Of a stretch of DNA of 24,906 bases, positions 1 to 8,818 are shown in pieces. The notes beneath the pieces are model-generated. The model ran no database searches, had not been told where the DNA came from, and was given only the letters and a program-made list of their open reading frames with translations. Source of the stretch: Chara braunii (Eukaryota; Streptophyta; Charophyceae; Charales; Characeae); the NCBI GenBank assembly GCA_003427395.1, contig BFEA01001191.1, forward strand, positions 53,156 to 78,061. The letters are read 5' to 3'. Each line of letters opens with the position of its first letter. The stretch's first letter is position 1. The translations under genes were made by a program, and so were the position numbers.

Positions 1-74
<74 letters not shown>
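1..74. repeat. (CAAT)n microsatellite, first tract
   Basis: An almost perfect run of the tetranucleotide CAAT fills the left edge and is cut by the window boundary, so its true length is unknown. An A-run and a T-rich spacer (75-118) follow. Confidence 0.97.
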
Positions 75-77
<3 letters not shown>

Positions 78-118
78 AAAGGCACGCGGCATCATTATTT
101 TTCTTTTTATTTTTTTTA

Positions 119-141
119 TTAATCAATCAATTAATCAATCC

Positions 142-174
<33 letters not shown>

Positions 175-203
175 CAATCAATCAATCAGTCAATAGATCA
201 ATC

Positions 204-245
<42 letters not shown>
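119..245. repeat. (CAAT)n microsatellite, second tract
   Basis: The same tetranucleotide resumes after the T-rich spacer, with scattered variants (TTAAT, CCAT, CAGT, ATAG) that mark it as older or less homogenised than the first tract. Confidence 0.95.
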
Positions 246-246
<1 letters not shown>

Positions 247-475
247 TTTTTTTTTTATTTATTCCGACCCCCCCCCACCCCCTAACTCCCGAACAAACTT
301 TTTGTTTTTTACTTTGGGGGGTAGCTCCCAACATGCACACCCCCCCCATCCCCTTGGATGCCAACCCGCCCCCGGGGGAAGGCCCCTCGAAACGACCGCC
401 TGGGGGGCGGTACGTACGAACGGACGGCCGTACGTACTCCCCGTATCCGTACGGGGGGCAACATAGATTCACCTG
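246..475. other. Homopolymer-rich patch with two hairpins
   Basis: T-runs and C-runs (poly-C near 269-282 and 342-349) give way to a G/C-rich patch. Two dyads sit side by side. GTACGTACG at 410-418 pairs with CGTACGTAC at 429-437. CCCCGTA at 439-445 pairs with TACGGGG at 450-456 across a 4-base loop. No gene is visible. The minus-strand open frame here is composition-driven. Confidence 0.7.
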
Positions 476-481
476 AAGGCA

Positions 482-1273
482 GTGACCTTGGCTGTCCCTA
501 GCTCATGGTTGGAACTCCTAACGGCANAAGGGGACAACCGGTTGGAAGATACTTGGTGGTCTGATTCCCAGTCCGACAACAGAATTCTGCACGTTATAAA
601 ATCAAAGGCAGGTAATGGGCTGGAAGCCGAGGTCGGGGACAAAGGGACAACACCTAGCTTTGTAAGGAACAACGTCGTCTTGATACCCAACTGCAGGCTG
701 GGTAAGCACGTTATGGTAACCCCATCCAATACTCAAGAAGGGAAGCCGGTAGCCCAGATTATGGATCAGGAAACATCAGTGGTGGACAACAGGCCCGACT
801 CATTGGAGGTGGGATGGACATTGAAATCAGATGCGTCATCGCCAACCACACTCCCAGTTTATGAGTATAAACCCAAACTGGGATACAAACTGCATTCGAA
901 AGCTCCCTCCTTGAAAGCAGAGTCGTGTTTATCGTGGAATAACAGATGCTCTACCATGCCCTTCCTGACATTCGTTGACAAATGGTTCCGGTTTTACTGC
1001 CAAATGATTGCAAGCATTACGGAGGTCAGGATGAGTGGCTTGCAGTGGATGCACATGCACTCTTGCGTGCCCACTGCAGAGTGGTGCTCAGACAAAGGCA
1101 TGATGGTGAGTATATTTTGTGATCACTGTCCCTACCTAAGGGTGGAGTCCTCTGCACATCTGTGGTGGCCAGAGGATTCTTGGAATGGCTACAGGATCTA
1201 TGGTATAAGGCCTACAGGGACCAGAATGTGTGGACCCAAAACTTGGTTATCTCTGGAGTCACTACAGGAATGA
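482..1273 (+). CDS. Unrecognised open frame, possible gene remnant
   Basis: A 263-residue open frame that I cannot assign to a family. It has no low-complexity bias, unlike nearly everything else in the first 6 kb, and includes several Trp and Cys residues in its C-terminal half. There is no clear signal peptide or membrane segment. The upstream stretch ending CCCTAG at about 496-501 looks like a splice acceptor. Good donor-like motifs lie inside the frame (GGTAAGC near 700, GGTGAGTA near 1105) and just beyond its end (AGGTAAGA near 1275), so the real exon structure may differ from this single frame. One ambiguous base at 527 lies inside it. It could be a decayed exon of a host gene or of a transposon, or a chance frame. 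Confidence 0.25.
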   Translation: MTLAVPSSWLELLTAXGDNRLEDTWWSDSQSDNRILHVIKSKAGNGLEAEVGDKGTTPSFVRNNVVLIPNCRLGKHVMVTPSNTQEGKPVAQIMDQETSVVDNRPDSLEVGWTLKSDASSPTTLPVYEYKPKLGYKLHSKAPSLKAESCLSWNNRCSTMPFLTFVDKWFRFYCQMIASITEVRMSGLQWMHMHSCVPTAEWCSDKGMMVSIFCDHCPYLRVESSAHLWWPEDSWNGYRIYGIRPTGTRMCGPKTWLSLESLQE

Positions 1274-1518
1274 CAGGTAAGACTGTGGCCTATAAATTCT
1301 GTGCTATTGCATTCTGGCTCCTTTGGCTGGCACGTAGGGACAAAAGGTTTCTTTCTAAGCCCACTTCTCAGGCAGCTATCAGGAATCAATTTCGATACTC
1401 GGTTCGTCTGCTAAAATTAGCAGAACTAAGACTCCCTACAGTCCTCCCCCGAATGAAACACACGTATGTACTATTCAACTTTCCCTGGAAAAGTCGATTT
1501 CTTGAAGTCGTCCTCTGA
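1162..1518 (+). CDS. Unrecognised overlapping open frame
   Basis: A 118-residue frame overlaps the end of the preceding frame in another register. It would continue through the donor-like motif near 1275. Its middle holds a short aromatic and hydrophobic stretch (residues about 48-58) followed by basic residues, which is suggestive but not diagnostic. I cannot assign a family. Either this is the downstream exon of a spliced gene with the 482-1273 region, or both are chance frames in unique sequence. Confidence 0.12.
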   Translation: MVARGFLEWLQDLWYKAYRDQNVWTQNLVISGVTTGMTGKTVAYKFCAIAFWLLWLARRDKRFLSKPTSQAAIRNQFRYSVRLLKLAELRLPTVLPRMKHTYVLFNFPWKSRFLEVVL

Positions 1519-1530
1519 AATCCAGATAGC

Positions 1531-1620
1531 ACGCACATTCAAATAGTACGCACATATGTTCTGCTCAAATAGAACACACGTGTGTTCTATTCGAACACAT
1601 GGGTGTTCTATTCAAACACA
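1531..1620. repeat. Cluster of related palindromes
   Basis: A perfect 24-bp palindrome at 1568-1591 is made of AATAGAACACAC followed by its reverse complement. An overlapping dyad (GAACAC, ATGG, GTGTTC region, 1593-1608) and a diverged version to the left (ATTCAAATAGTACGCAC, about 1539-1554) repeat the same arm. The arms alternate in orientation, so the cluster is a small tandem array of inverted units. Confidence 0.8.
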
Positions 1621-1676
1621 ACATACAGAATATCGTGCTGATTTTCAAAAACGCATGCCCTGCACTGCTCCTTCTG

Positions 1677-1679
<3 letters not shown>

Positions 1680-1734
<55 letters not shown>

Positions 1735-1751
1735 GTGTGTGTGTGTGTGTG
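1680..1751. repeat. (GT)n microsatellite
   Basis: An uninterrupted dinucleotide run with a single C interruption at 1730. Valine/cysteine or threonine/histidine open frames across it are artefacts of the repeat. Confidence 0.97.
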
Positions 1752-1799
1752 GCGCGCGTCTGTAGTGCCACACTCATATTCAGAGTGTTGTGCCCCCTG

Positions 1800-1816
1800 T
1801 CTCTCTCTCTCTCTCT
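1800..1816. repeat. (CT)n microsatellite
   Basis: A short pure CT run 50 bp beyond the (GT)n tract. Confidence 0.93.
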
Positions 1817-2625
1817 CGCTGGGCCAAGATGGGGATCCAAGACTACATGACTGTTCAAATGTAATTCTCAGCAAGTAGTGCGGCCGACTTTTCGATTGGT
1901 ACGTACAGTCGGGCCCTTGCTCCACTGCTCTCCACATGCACGATAGACAAAAAAATGTGGTGATGCATGTGAACTGACATTTCGTTAAAACTGACATTTT
2001 TTCCAAAAAACACGAAATCGAAGTCCCTATTTTTTGTCTAAAACAAGGCATTTTTCACAAAAATGTGACATATTTGATCCTATGGTACTATGCTGCACAT
2101 GTGCAAATTTTATGTCAGTTTGCCCTTTTTTAGTGACTTGGTCATTAGTTCTAACTTCGAAATCAGCCACTTTTTCGCAACTTTGCTTGTGTCTGCCGTT
2201 TTTGTGCCGTGTACTTGTTGTTATTATTTGATGTTTTGTTGCTTTTTTTTTCGTGCTAATATCCATTTCACGAGTACGGAGCACTTCATGCTTTGTTTTT
2301 TTTTTGCTATTGTGTACTTTTCCCTATTTTTTGTGTGACAGTAACTCGTTTTATTCATTATTTCTATGTTTTTTCTTCCTGGCTTGTGTATTCTGTGCAT
2401 TCATTATTTCATTATCATGTGCAGTGTAACATAGATTTTTCAGGCATTTGTACTTGTCTGTTCATGTTTTGTGTGTTACTTGTGTGTTTTACTTCTGGCC
2501 ACAACTAAATTGTCATTGATTCGTCTTCTGACGAGTAGCTTCGTTTTTTACCAAACAAAATTTATTTAGTTAATTGGTGTGTTTTCGAGTATTATACAAT
2601 CCTTTTTTTAACAATGTGTGTGTTG
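1817..2625. other. AT-rich sequence without a recognisable gene
   Basis: The stretch is T-rich on the plus strand, with a local direct repeat of ACTGACATTT (near 1971-2003). Short hydrophobic frames on the plus strand follow from the T-richness and show no family signature. I see no RNA gene or transposon end. Confidence 0.6.
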
Positions 2626-2739
2626 CACACACACATAACACGCATACACACACACACACACACACACGCACACACACTTTAAGATACAGAGACACACACA
2701 TACAGACACACACACGCACACGTACACACACACACACAN

Positions 2740-2773
<34 letters not shown>

Positions 2774-2778
2774 ACACA
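2626..2778. repeat. Degenerate (CA)n tract 1
   Basis: CA dinucleotides with interruptions (CATA, CGCA, a TTTAAGATACAGAG break near 2678-2691, one N) lead into the first copy of the CA-flank repeat. Confidence 0.93.
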
Positions 2779-2933
2779 CATGGATGCACATACACACAAA
2801 CGTACACATAAACACACTTAGTTTTATTCGCGAACACATGCATCTATGTATACACGCATTGCTTCTAATCAATATATGTTGTAATTATCTCGCATTCTGT
2901 CGATACATAGGTTTCTTCTACAATTGCAGTCTG

Positions 2934-2935
<2 letters not shown>
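2779..2935. repeat. CA-flank repeat, copy 1 (short)
   Basis: About 157 bp starting TGGATGCACATACACAC and ending CAATTGCAG. It recurs at 3139 and 4674, each time immediately after a (CA)n tract. This first copy is cut off at the CAATTGCAG point by the next (CA)n tract. The other two continue into the 1.5-kb duplicated segment. Confidence 0.9.
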
Positions 2936-2936
<1 letters not shown>

Positions 2937-3027
<91 letters not shown>

Positions 3028-3028
3028 N

Positions 3029-3119
<91 letters not shown>

Positions 3120-3138
3120 ACACCCACATACACACACA
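2937..3138. repeat. (CA)n tract 2
   Basis: A nearly pure run of about 175 bases to 3112, then a degenerate tail (CAAACACA, CCCACATA). There is one N at 3028. Confidence 0.97.
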
Positions 3139-3485
3139 CATGGATGCACATACACACAAACACACTTTGTTTTATCCGTGAACACATGCATCTATGTACA
3201 CACGCATTGCTTCTGATCAATATATGTTGTAATTGTCTCGCACATTATCGATATATAGGTTTCTTGTACAATTGCAGACTGACTTTACTTTATTACAAAT
3301 GAAGTTTGGTATATGTTTTTTTGTTGAGGTCTTGACACTTAGTCACTGCGTATATTGCTTCAACCGCAATCGTGGGATTGCTGCCCCCACCTACCCACAC
3401 TTAGTCACCTACCGATTGAACCTTCGAACACCCGACCGTACACCCATTCGACCATCTCGCCATCATCCTATCGTTGCACCGTGAC

Positions 3486-3605
3486 ATCCGATGGTCGGGC
3501 TTCAACGCGGCACCCTACCATCTGATGGCGGGGCTTCAACGCGACACCCCACCATCCGATGGTCGGGCTTCAATGCGACACCCCACCATACGATGGTCGA
3601 GCGTT
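3486..3605. repeat. 34-bp satellite, block A1
   Basis: About four tandem units, each beginning ATGGTCGGGCTTCAA and ending in CACCCCACCATC. The spacing between the first and third ATGG is exactly 68 bp. Each junction carries the dyad CCATC-N-GATGG. This block is repeated at +1535. Confidence 0.88.
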
Positions 3606-3614
3606 ACCGCTTGA

Positions 3615-3840
3615 CCCGACTGTCCTGCCATCCTGCCACCCTGCAACCCTGCCATCCTTCCATCCTGCCGCCCGACCATCCTCCCATCTTGCCATTCCAT
3701 CATTCTGCCATCTTGCCATCCTCCCATTCCTCCCTTCCTCCCATCCTCCCATCCCACCACCCGACCATCCGACCAGCCAGGCAGCTGACCATCCTGCCAC
3801 CCGACCATCCCGCCTTCTAGCAATTCTACAATCCGACCGT
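3615..3840. repeat. Degenerate CCATCCTG array (copy A)
   Basis: Head-to-tail variants of an 8-bp motif CCATCCTG with CCATTCCT, CCACCCGA and CCATCTTG variants. The minus strand reads as Gly-Trp-Asp-Arg-rich frames purely because of the repeat. Confidence 0.85.
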
Positions 3841-3954
3841 ACATTGGACTGTCCAACCATAGTGCCATCCGCCCAGCCTAACCTGAACCTTGTACCTTCA
3901 AACGTCCGACCGTACACCCATTCGACCATCTCGCCATCACCCTGTCGTTGCACC

Positions 3955-4080
3955 GCGTCATCCGATGGTCGGGCTTCAACGCGGCACCCTACCATCCGAT
4001 GGGGGGTTTCAACGAGGCACCCCACCATCCGATGGTCGGGCTTCAACGCGACACCCCACCATATGATGGCCGAGCTTCAC
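3955..4080. repeat. 34-bp satellite, block A2
   Basis: About four units of the same 34-bp repeat (CCATCCGATGGTCGGGCTTC core). One unit is altered to GATGGGGGGTTTCAACGAGG. The block is repeated at +1535. Confidence 0.86.
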
Positions 4081-4089
4081 CGCTCGATC

Positions 4090-4560
4090 CGACCATCCTG
4101 CAGTCGTGCCATCTTAATACCCTGTCATCCTGCCATCCTGCCGCCCGGCCATCCTCTCATCTTGCCATTCCGCCATTCTACCATCCTGCCATCCTCCCAT
4201 CCTTGCATCCCACCACCCGACCATCCGACCAGCCAGGCAGCTGACCATCCTGCCACCTGACCACCCGACCATCCCGCCTTCTAGCAATTCTATAATCTGA
4301 CTATCCTGCCTTCCGACAATTTCACAATCGGACCGTCCGACCATGGGACTGTCCAACCATCGTGCCATCCGACCAGCCTAACCTGAACCCTGCCACCCGA
4401 CCACCCCACCGTCCCGCCATCTGACAACACGACCATCCTGCAATCCTGCCATCCAAGCATCCTGTCATCCTCGAGTCCTGTCGCCCCTCCATCCTTCCAT
4501 CCTGCCATCCGACCACCCGAACATCCTGCGTTCTAACAATTTCACAACCCCATCATCCGA
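4090..4560. repeat. Degenerate CCATCCTG array 2 (copy A)
   Basis: A second octamer array. Relative to the copy at 5625-6087 it has one additional 8-bp unit near 4185, which accounts for the change in offset from 1535 to 1527 between the duplicates. Confidence 0.83.
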
Positions 4561-4611
4561 CCATTTGGATGGTCGACCGTCACCGCTCCATCCTGCAGGA
4601 TTGCCCCCCCN

Positions 4612-4675
<64 letters not shown>
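4612..4675. repeat. (CA)n tract 3
   Basis: A pure CA run joins the end of duplicate copy A to the start of copy B. The N at 4611 marks the poly-C/CA junction. Confidence 0.96.
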
Positions 4676-4677
<2 letters not shown>

Positions 4678-6137
4678 GATGCACATACACACAAACACAC
4701 TTAGTTTTATTCGCGAACACATGCATCTATGTATACACGCATTGCTTTTGATCAATATATGTTGTAATAGTCTCGCACATTGTCGATACATAGGTTTCTT
4801 GTACAATTGCAGGCTGACTTTACTTTATTACAAATGAAGTTTGGTATATGTTTTTTTGTTGAGGTCTTGACACTTAGTCACTGCGTATATTGCTTCAACC
4901 GCAATCGTGGGATTGCTGCCCCCACCTACCCACACTTAGTCACCTACCGATTGAACCTTCGAACACCCGACCGTACACCCATTCGACCATCTCGCCATCA
5001 TCCTATCGTTGCACCGTGACATCCGATGGTCGGGCTTCAACGCGGCACCCTACCATCNGATGGCGGGGCTTCAACGCGACACCCCACCATCCGATGGTCG
5101 GGCTTCANTGCGACACCCCACCATACGATGGTCGAGCNTNACCGCTTGACCCGACTGTCNTGCCATCCTGCCACCCTGCAACCCTGCCATCCTNCCATCC
5201 TGCCGCCCGACCATCCTCCNATCTTGNCATTCCATCATTCTGCCATCTTGCCATCCTCCCATTCCTCCCTTCCTCCCATCCTCCCATCCCACCACCCGAC
5301 CATCCGACCAGCCAGGCAGCTGACCATCCTGCCACCCGACCATCCCGCCTTCTAGCAATTCTACAATCCGACCGTACAATGGACTGTCCAACCATAGTGC
5401 CATCCGCCCAGCCTAACCTGAACCTTGTACCTTCAAATGTCCGACCGTACACCCATTCGACCATCTCGCCATCACCCTGTCGTTGCACCGCGTCATCCGA
5501 TAGTCGGGCTTCAACGCGGCACCCTACCAATCGATGGGGGGCTTCAACGAGGCACCCCACCATCCGATGGTCGGGCTTCAACGCGACACCCCACCATATG
5601 ATGGTCTAGCTTCACCGCTCGATCCGACCGTCCTGCCGTCGTGCCATCTTACAACCCTGTCATCCTGCCATCCTGCCGCCCGACCATCCTCTCATCTTGC
5701 CATTCCGCCATTATACCATCCTCCCATCCTCGCATCCCACCACCCGACCATCCGACCAGCCGGGCACCTGACCATCTTGCCACCCGACCACCCGACCATC
5801 CCGTCTTCTAGCAATTCTATAATCCGACTATCCTGCCTTCCGACAATTTCGCAATCGGACCGTCCGACCATTGGACTGTCCAACCATCGTGCCATCCGAC
5901 TAGCCTAACCTGAACCCTGCCACCCGACCACCCCACCGTCCTGCCATCTGACAACACGACCATCCTGGAATCGTGCCATCCAAGCATCTTGTAATCCTCG
6001 AGTCCTGTCGCCCCTCCATCCTTCCATCCTGCCAATAGACCACCCGACCATCCTGCGTTCTAACAATTTCACAATCCCATCATCTGACAATTTGGATGGT
6101 CGACCGTCACCGCTCCATCCTGCAGGATTGCCCCCCC
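4674..6137. repeat. 1.5-kb tandem duplication, copy B
   Basis: A near-identical partner of 3139-4610 with the same internal order: CA-flank, 34-bp block (5021-5140), CCATCCTG array (5150-5375), 34-bp block (5490-5615), CCATCCTG array (5625-6087). About a dozen ambiguous bases cluster at 5058-5230, as expected where reads from two near-identical copies are merged. Copy B ends in poly-C with no (CA)n after it. Confidence 0.92.
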
Positions 6138-6295
6138 GCCCCTTCCCCCCCCCCCGCGTGCTCTTCTATTATACGCCTCTGTGTGCGGTGAATGTCTATT
6201 TTATACACAACGTCGTTGATGCTAATGAATTTATAAAATCCGGCCTCGTTTCAGATTTCATGGTTCACGGGGTATAAGACTTTGTACTCTCAAAA
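6138..6295. other. Junction between the duplication and the minus-strand element
   Basis: Poly-C (about 6148-6159) marks the end of the duplicated segment. The following 130 bp is AT-richer and unique, and lies just past the stop codon of the minus-strand open frame, so it may be that frame's 3' untranslated region. No terminal inverted repeat was found. Confidence 0.45.
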
Positions 6296-7114
6296 CTATG
6301 CTAAAGACGAATGTGTCCGTTGCCACAGTAAGGACAGTCGTACACGTCTCATGTCGAGCTCTTTCCTTAGAGCATGATCATGGGATATTCGAGTTTTGAA
6401 GCGCCCAAGCGATCCAGCGAGTGTAGGGTCGTTGAATGCTTCCTGAGATGTAAGTGTGATATTGTGAAACTCCTCTCTAGCAAGGAAGAACGTATTGATT
6501 TTTTTACCGTTCACCTTGGCNGCTGTAAAAAGTGTCACAACGGTGGTGTTACGATTCAACACCCGGATTCGACCATAGAAATCTACAAAGATCGGGAACG
6601 GCAGGTGCGGTTTTCTGAGGCAAAACCAAGCACATTGCTTGGCGTGTTTCCTGTCCTGCTCTNACNATTGCTGCTTTATACACAATGTTTTCCACGTGTC
6701 AATCATCTCTGNTGGTGTAACAGGGTCTTCAGTANTGTCCTCGNCATCGGGCTCCACATCGACTTCTTGCTCCAANGAGTANAAGTACNAGAAATCTTTG
6801 CCGTCGTCGCGATGAAGCTNTATGNCGTTGCCTNNAAAGACNCAAGACATAGGGATTTCACCGTNNGACGCGACATTTTGGACAAGGTGCAAATAGCGAG
6901 AGTCTATGCTGATGAAATCATATTCCCATATATTTTTGTCGAATATTATGAGATCCAAGGCCGGTGTATTTGAATTGTTGCCTTGTGATGAAGTGNCAGT
7001 CGATGATGCGTTGTCGTGCGATGCATTGTNNTTGACATTCATCCTGCAATACGAGAACAAGCACGACGAAAATAATGTAGCATATGTTTCACATTTTGTC
7101 ACTACCATGCACAT
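6296..7114 (-). CDS. Unrecognised minus-strand ORF of a decayed element
   Basis: The open frame holds up to 272 residues of ordinary amino-acid composition, clearly less biased than the neighbouring satellite frames. About 15 ambiguous bases, concentrated between 6660 and 6870, blur the middle. A splice-acceptor-like pyrimidine stretch ending GCAG lies just upstream of an internal ATG at 7042-7040, so the true coding start may be there and the first 24 residues may be intron. An acidic patch is visible about midway (near 6720-6790). The C-terminus is rich in Arg and His. I recognise no domain. It shares strand with the DUF7869-like gene upstream and could be a further exon or ORF of the same element, separated from it by satellite DNA. 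Confidence 0.4.
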   Translation of the reverse strand: MCMVVTKCETYATLFSSCLFSYCRMNVXXNASHDNASSTXTSSQGNNSNTPALDLIIFDKNIWEYDFISIDSRYLHLVQNVAXXGEIPMSXVFXGNXIXLHRDDGKDFXYXYXLEQEVDVEPDXEDXTEDPVTPXEMIDTWKTLCIKQQXXEQDRKHAKQCAWFCLRKPHLPFPIFVDFYGRIRVLNRNTTVVTLFTXAKVNGKKINTFFLAREEFHNITLTSQEAFNDPTLAGSLGRFKTRISHDHALRKELDMRRVRLSLLWQRTHSSLA

Positions 7115-7383
7115 TCAGTCGCTGCCATACACATCTTTAACATTTCGCAAGCTTTGACAACCTTTGATATAGGACCCCCACCCCCCAGTAAGAGGCCACT
7201 CATATCACACATACGCATACAAATGAATATGGAAACATAACCGTTGCACGTGTTTCGTCTTCTCTACATTCAAAATAGGAACTNATTATGACTCTTCCCT
7301 CGATCCCTTTAACGACAATGTCATAACCAGCAATACACCTGATACGAAACTTTGATAGGTTTGCCAAATCCACGGGACTCTAT
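7115..7383. other. Unique spacer upstream of the minus-strand ORF
   Basis: Mixed-composition sequence with one N and no open frame of note. It may contain the leader or promoter of the minus-strand ORF, but I see no convincing core element. Confidence 0.4.
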
Positions 7384-7442
7384 GTGAATCCCACCAGTGT
7401 AGCCAAACACCATCCTACCGCAAAATCATCCTGTCGTCCTAC

Positions 7443-7498
7443 ATCTCACCATCCCACCATCCCACCATCCCACCATCCCACCATCCCACCATCTCACC
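7443..7498. repeat. (ATCCCACC)n octamer run
   Basis: Seven near-perfect head-to-tail copies of an 8-bp unit, ending with an ATCTCACC variant. Confidence 0.93.
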
Positions 7499-7749
7499 AA
7501 CACACTATCATGCCGTCCTATTATCCTACTATCTTATGGCCGAGCTTTGTCACGATCCACGATCCTATGATCGAGCGTTCCCCTTGCACACATAGCCGTC
7601 ATGTAGCACTTGTTCAGGTTTTCTCCACCATCCCGGCATCTTGTAGTCGAGCGTCATCATTACAGTGATTGGCGACCTGCATAAGTTCTTCGGGTTTGCC
7701 TGACCATCCCGCCATCCTCCTATCCTACAATCGGGCATCCCACCATCCC

Positions 7750-8440
7750 GCAGACACACCATCCCCCCATCCTACTATCTAATAGTCGAGCTTTGTCATG
7801 ACACCCTACCATATGATGGTCGAGCTTCGCCATGACACCCAACCATCCTTTTATCTTTCCATTCTGTGGCCTTCCGTCTTGTAGCATTCTGCTTACCTGC
7901 CTGCTGGCCATCCCGCCGACGCCGCAATGAAAAATCCTACAACCATACCGCACTAACATCACACCATGTTACCATGTAATGGCCGAGCTTCGACATGACA
8001 CTCTACCATCTGATAGTCGAGCTTCGCCATGACACCCTACCATCTGATAGTCGACAATCCTCCTATGTTACCAACTTGCACCCAGCCGCACTACCATCCC
8101 CCCATCCTACCATCTGATGGTCAAGCTTCGTCATGACACCCTACCATCTGATAGTCGAGCTTCGCCATGACTCCCGACCATCGTTTTCCCTTGTCTTTCT
8201 GAAGCCTGCTATCCTCCTAACACACCATTGTAGCAATCTGCCTACCTGGCTGTCGGCCATCCCGCCAACGCCGCAATGAAATATCCTACAACCATACCCC
8301 ACTAACATCACACCGTCCTTCCATGTGATGGTCGAGCTTTACATGAGACTTAATTCTGCTCTNATAGTCAAGTGTCTCCACGATGTTCNACAATCCTCCT
8401 ATGTTACCATCCTACACCCTGCTGCACTACCATCCCGTCA
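7750..8440. repeat. Higher-order repeat with 349-bp period
   Basis: Two tandem segments share the order: CATCCCCCCATCCTAC, two 34-bp units, a short unique part, then GTAGCA-TCTGC-TACCTG followed by GCCGCAATGAAA and CTACAACCATACC. The GTAGCA anchors are at 7881 and 8230, which gives the period. The second copy degrades after about 8340. Confidence 0.75.
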
Positions 8441-8818
8441 CTGTAGTATTCAGCCAACCCGCCATCGTAACTTTCAGTCATCCTGCTATGCTGCCACCCT
8501 GCCGATCTTCCACCCTAACATCCCAACTGCCTACCATTGCATCTTTCAACCAAACTNCCTACCATTGCATCATTCAACCAAACTGCCTTNCTACCAGNNT
8601 ACCATCCTACCATGCTACAACCGATCATCCCACCATCCTGCTAACATTTCATCCTGCCATTCGATNATCCCAACATGTGATGGNTGAGCTTCGTCNTGAT
8701 AACCGACNACCTGAATATCGGATGGTTGAGCGTCATCATGTACAACTTGTCCNGTTTGCAATAATCAACGGGATTGCACACCTTGAAGACAAAGCTGCTT
8801 TCACCATGCAGAACCTGT

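Larger units (their letters stand above)
3139..4610. repeat. 1.5-kb tandem duplication, copy A
   Basis: The segment starts with the CA-flank repeat and ends CAGGATTGCCCCCCC. It matches 4674-6137 nearly base for base, at an offset of 1535 through about 4180 and 1527 afterwards. Inside are a 34-bp satellite block, a long degenerate CCATCCTG array, a second 34-bp block and a second CCATCCTG array. Open frames on either strand are chance products of the repeats. Confidence 0.92.
7384..8740. repeat. 34-bp satellite variant and related CCATCC repeats
   Basis: Units reading GATAGTCGAGCTTCGCC with ATGACACCCTACCATCT recur with 34-bp spacing (for example around 7790-7830, 7985-8050 and 8110-8170). This is the same unit as at 3486 with a different internal sequence. 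It is mixed with CCATCC-type arrays and unique islands. The block separates the two minus-strand ORF regions. Confidence 0.82.

Noticed and set aside
2034-2508. Phe- and Val-rich plus-strand frames that look like membrane proteins
   Set aside because: The sequence is T-rich in all frames, the frames are short and overlapping, and no start context or homology is visible.
2570-3220. Thr-His and Cys-Val repeat open frames over the (CA)n and (GT)n tracts
   Set aside because: They are translations of dinucleotide repeats in both strands and carry no protein-like sequence outside the tract.
3536-6090. Gly-Trp-Asp-Arg-rich minus-strand and Pro-His-Ser-rich plus-strand frames of up to about 240 codons
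   Set aside because: All registers are open because the CCATCCTG and 34-bp repeats lack stops. The frames duplicate with the repeat and show no domain.
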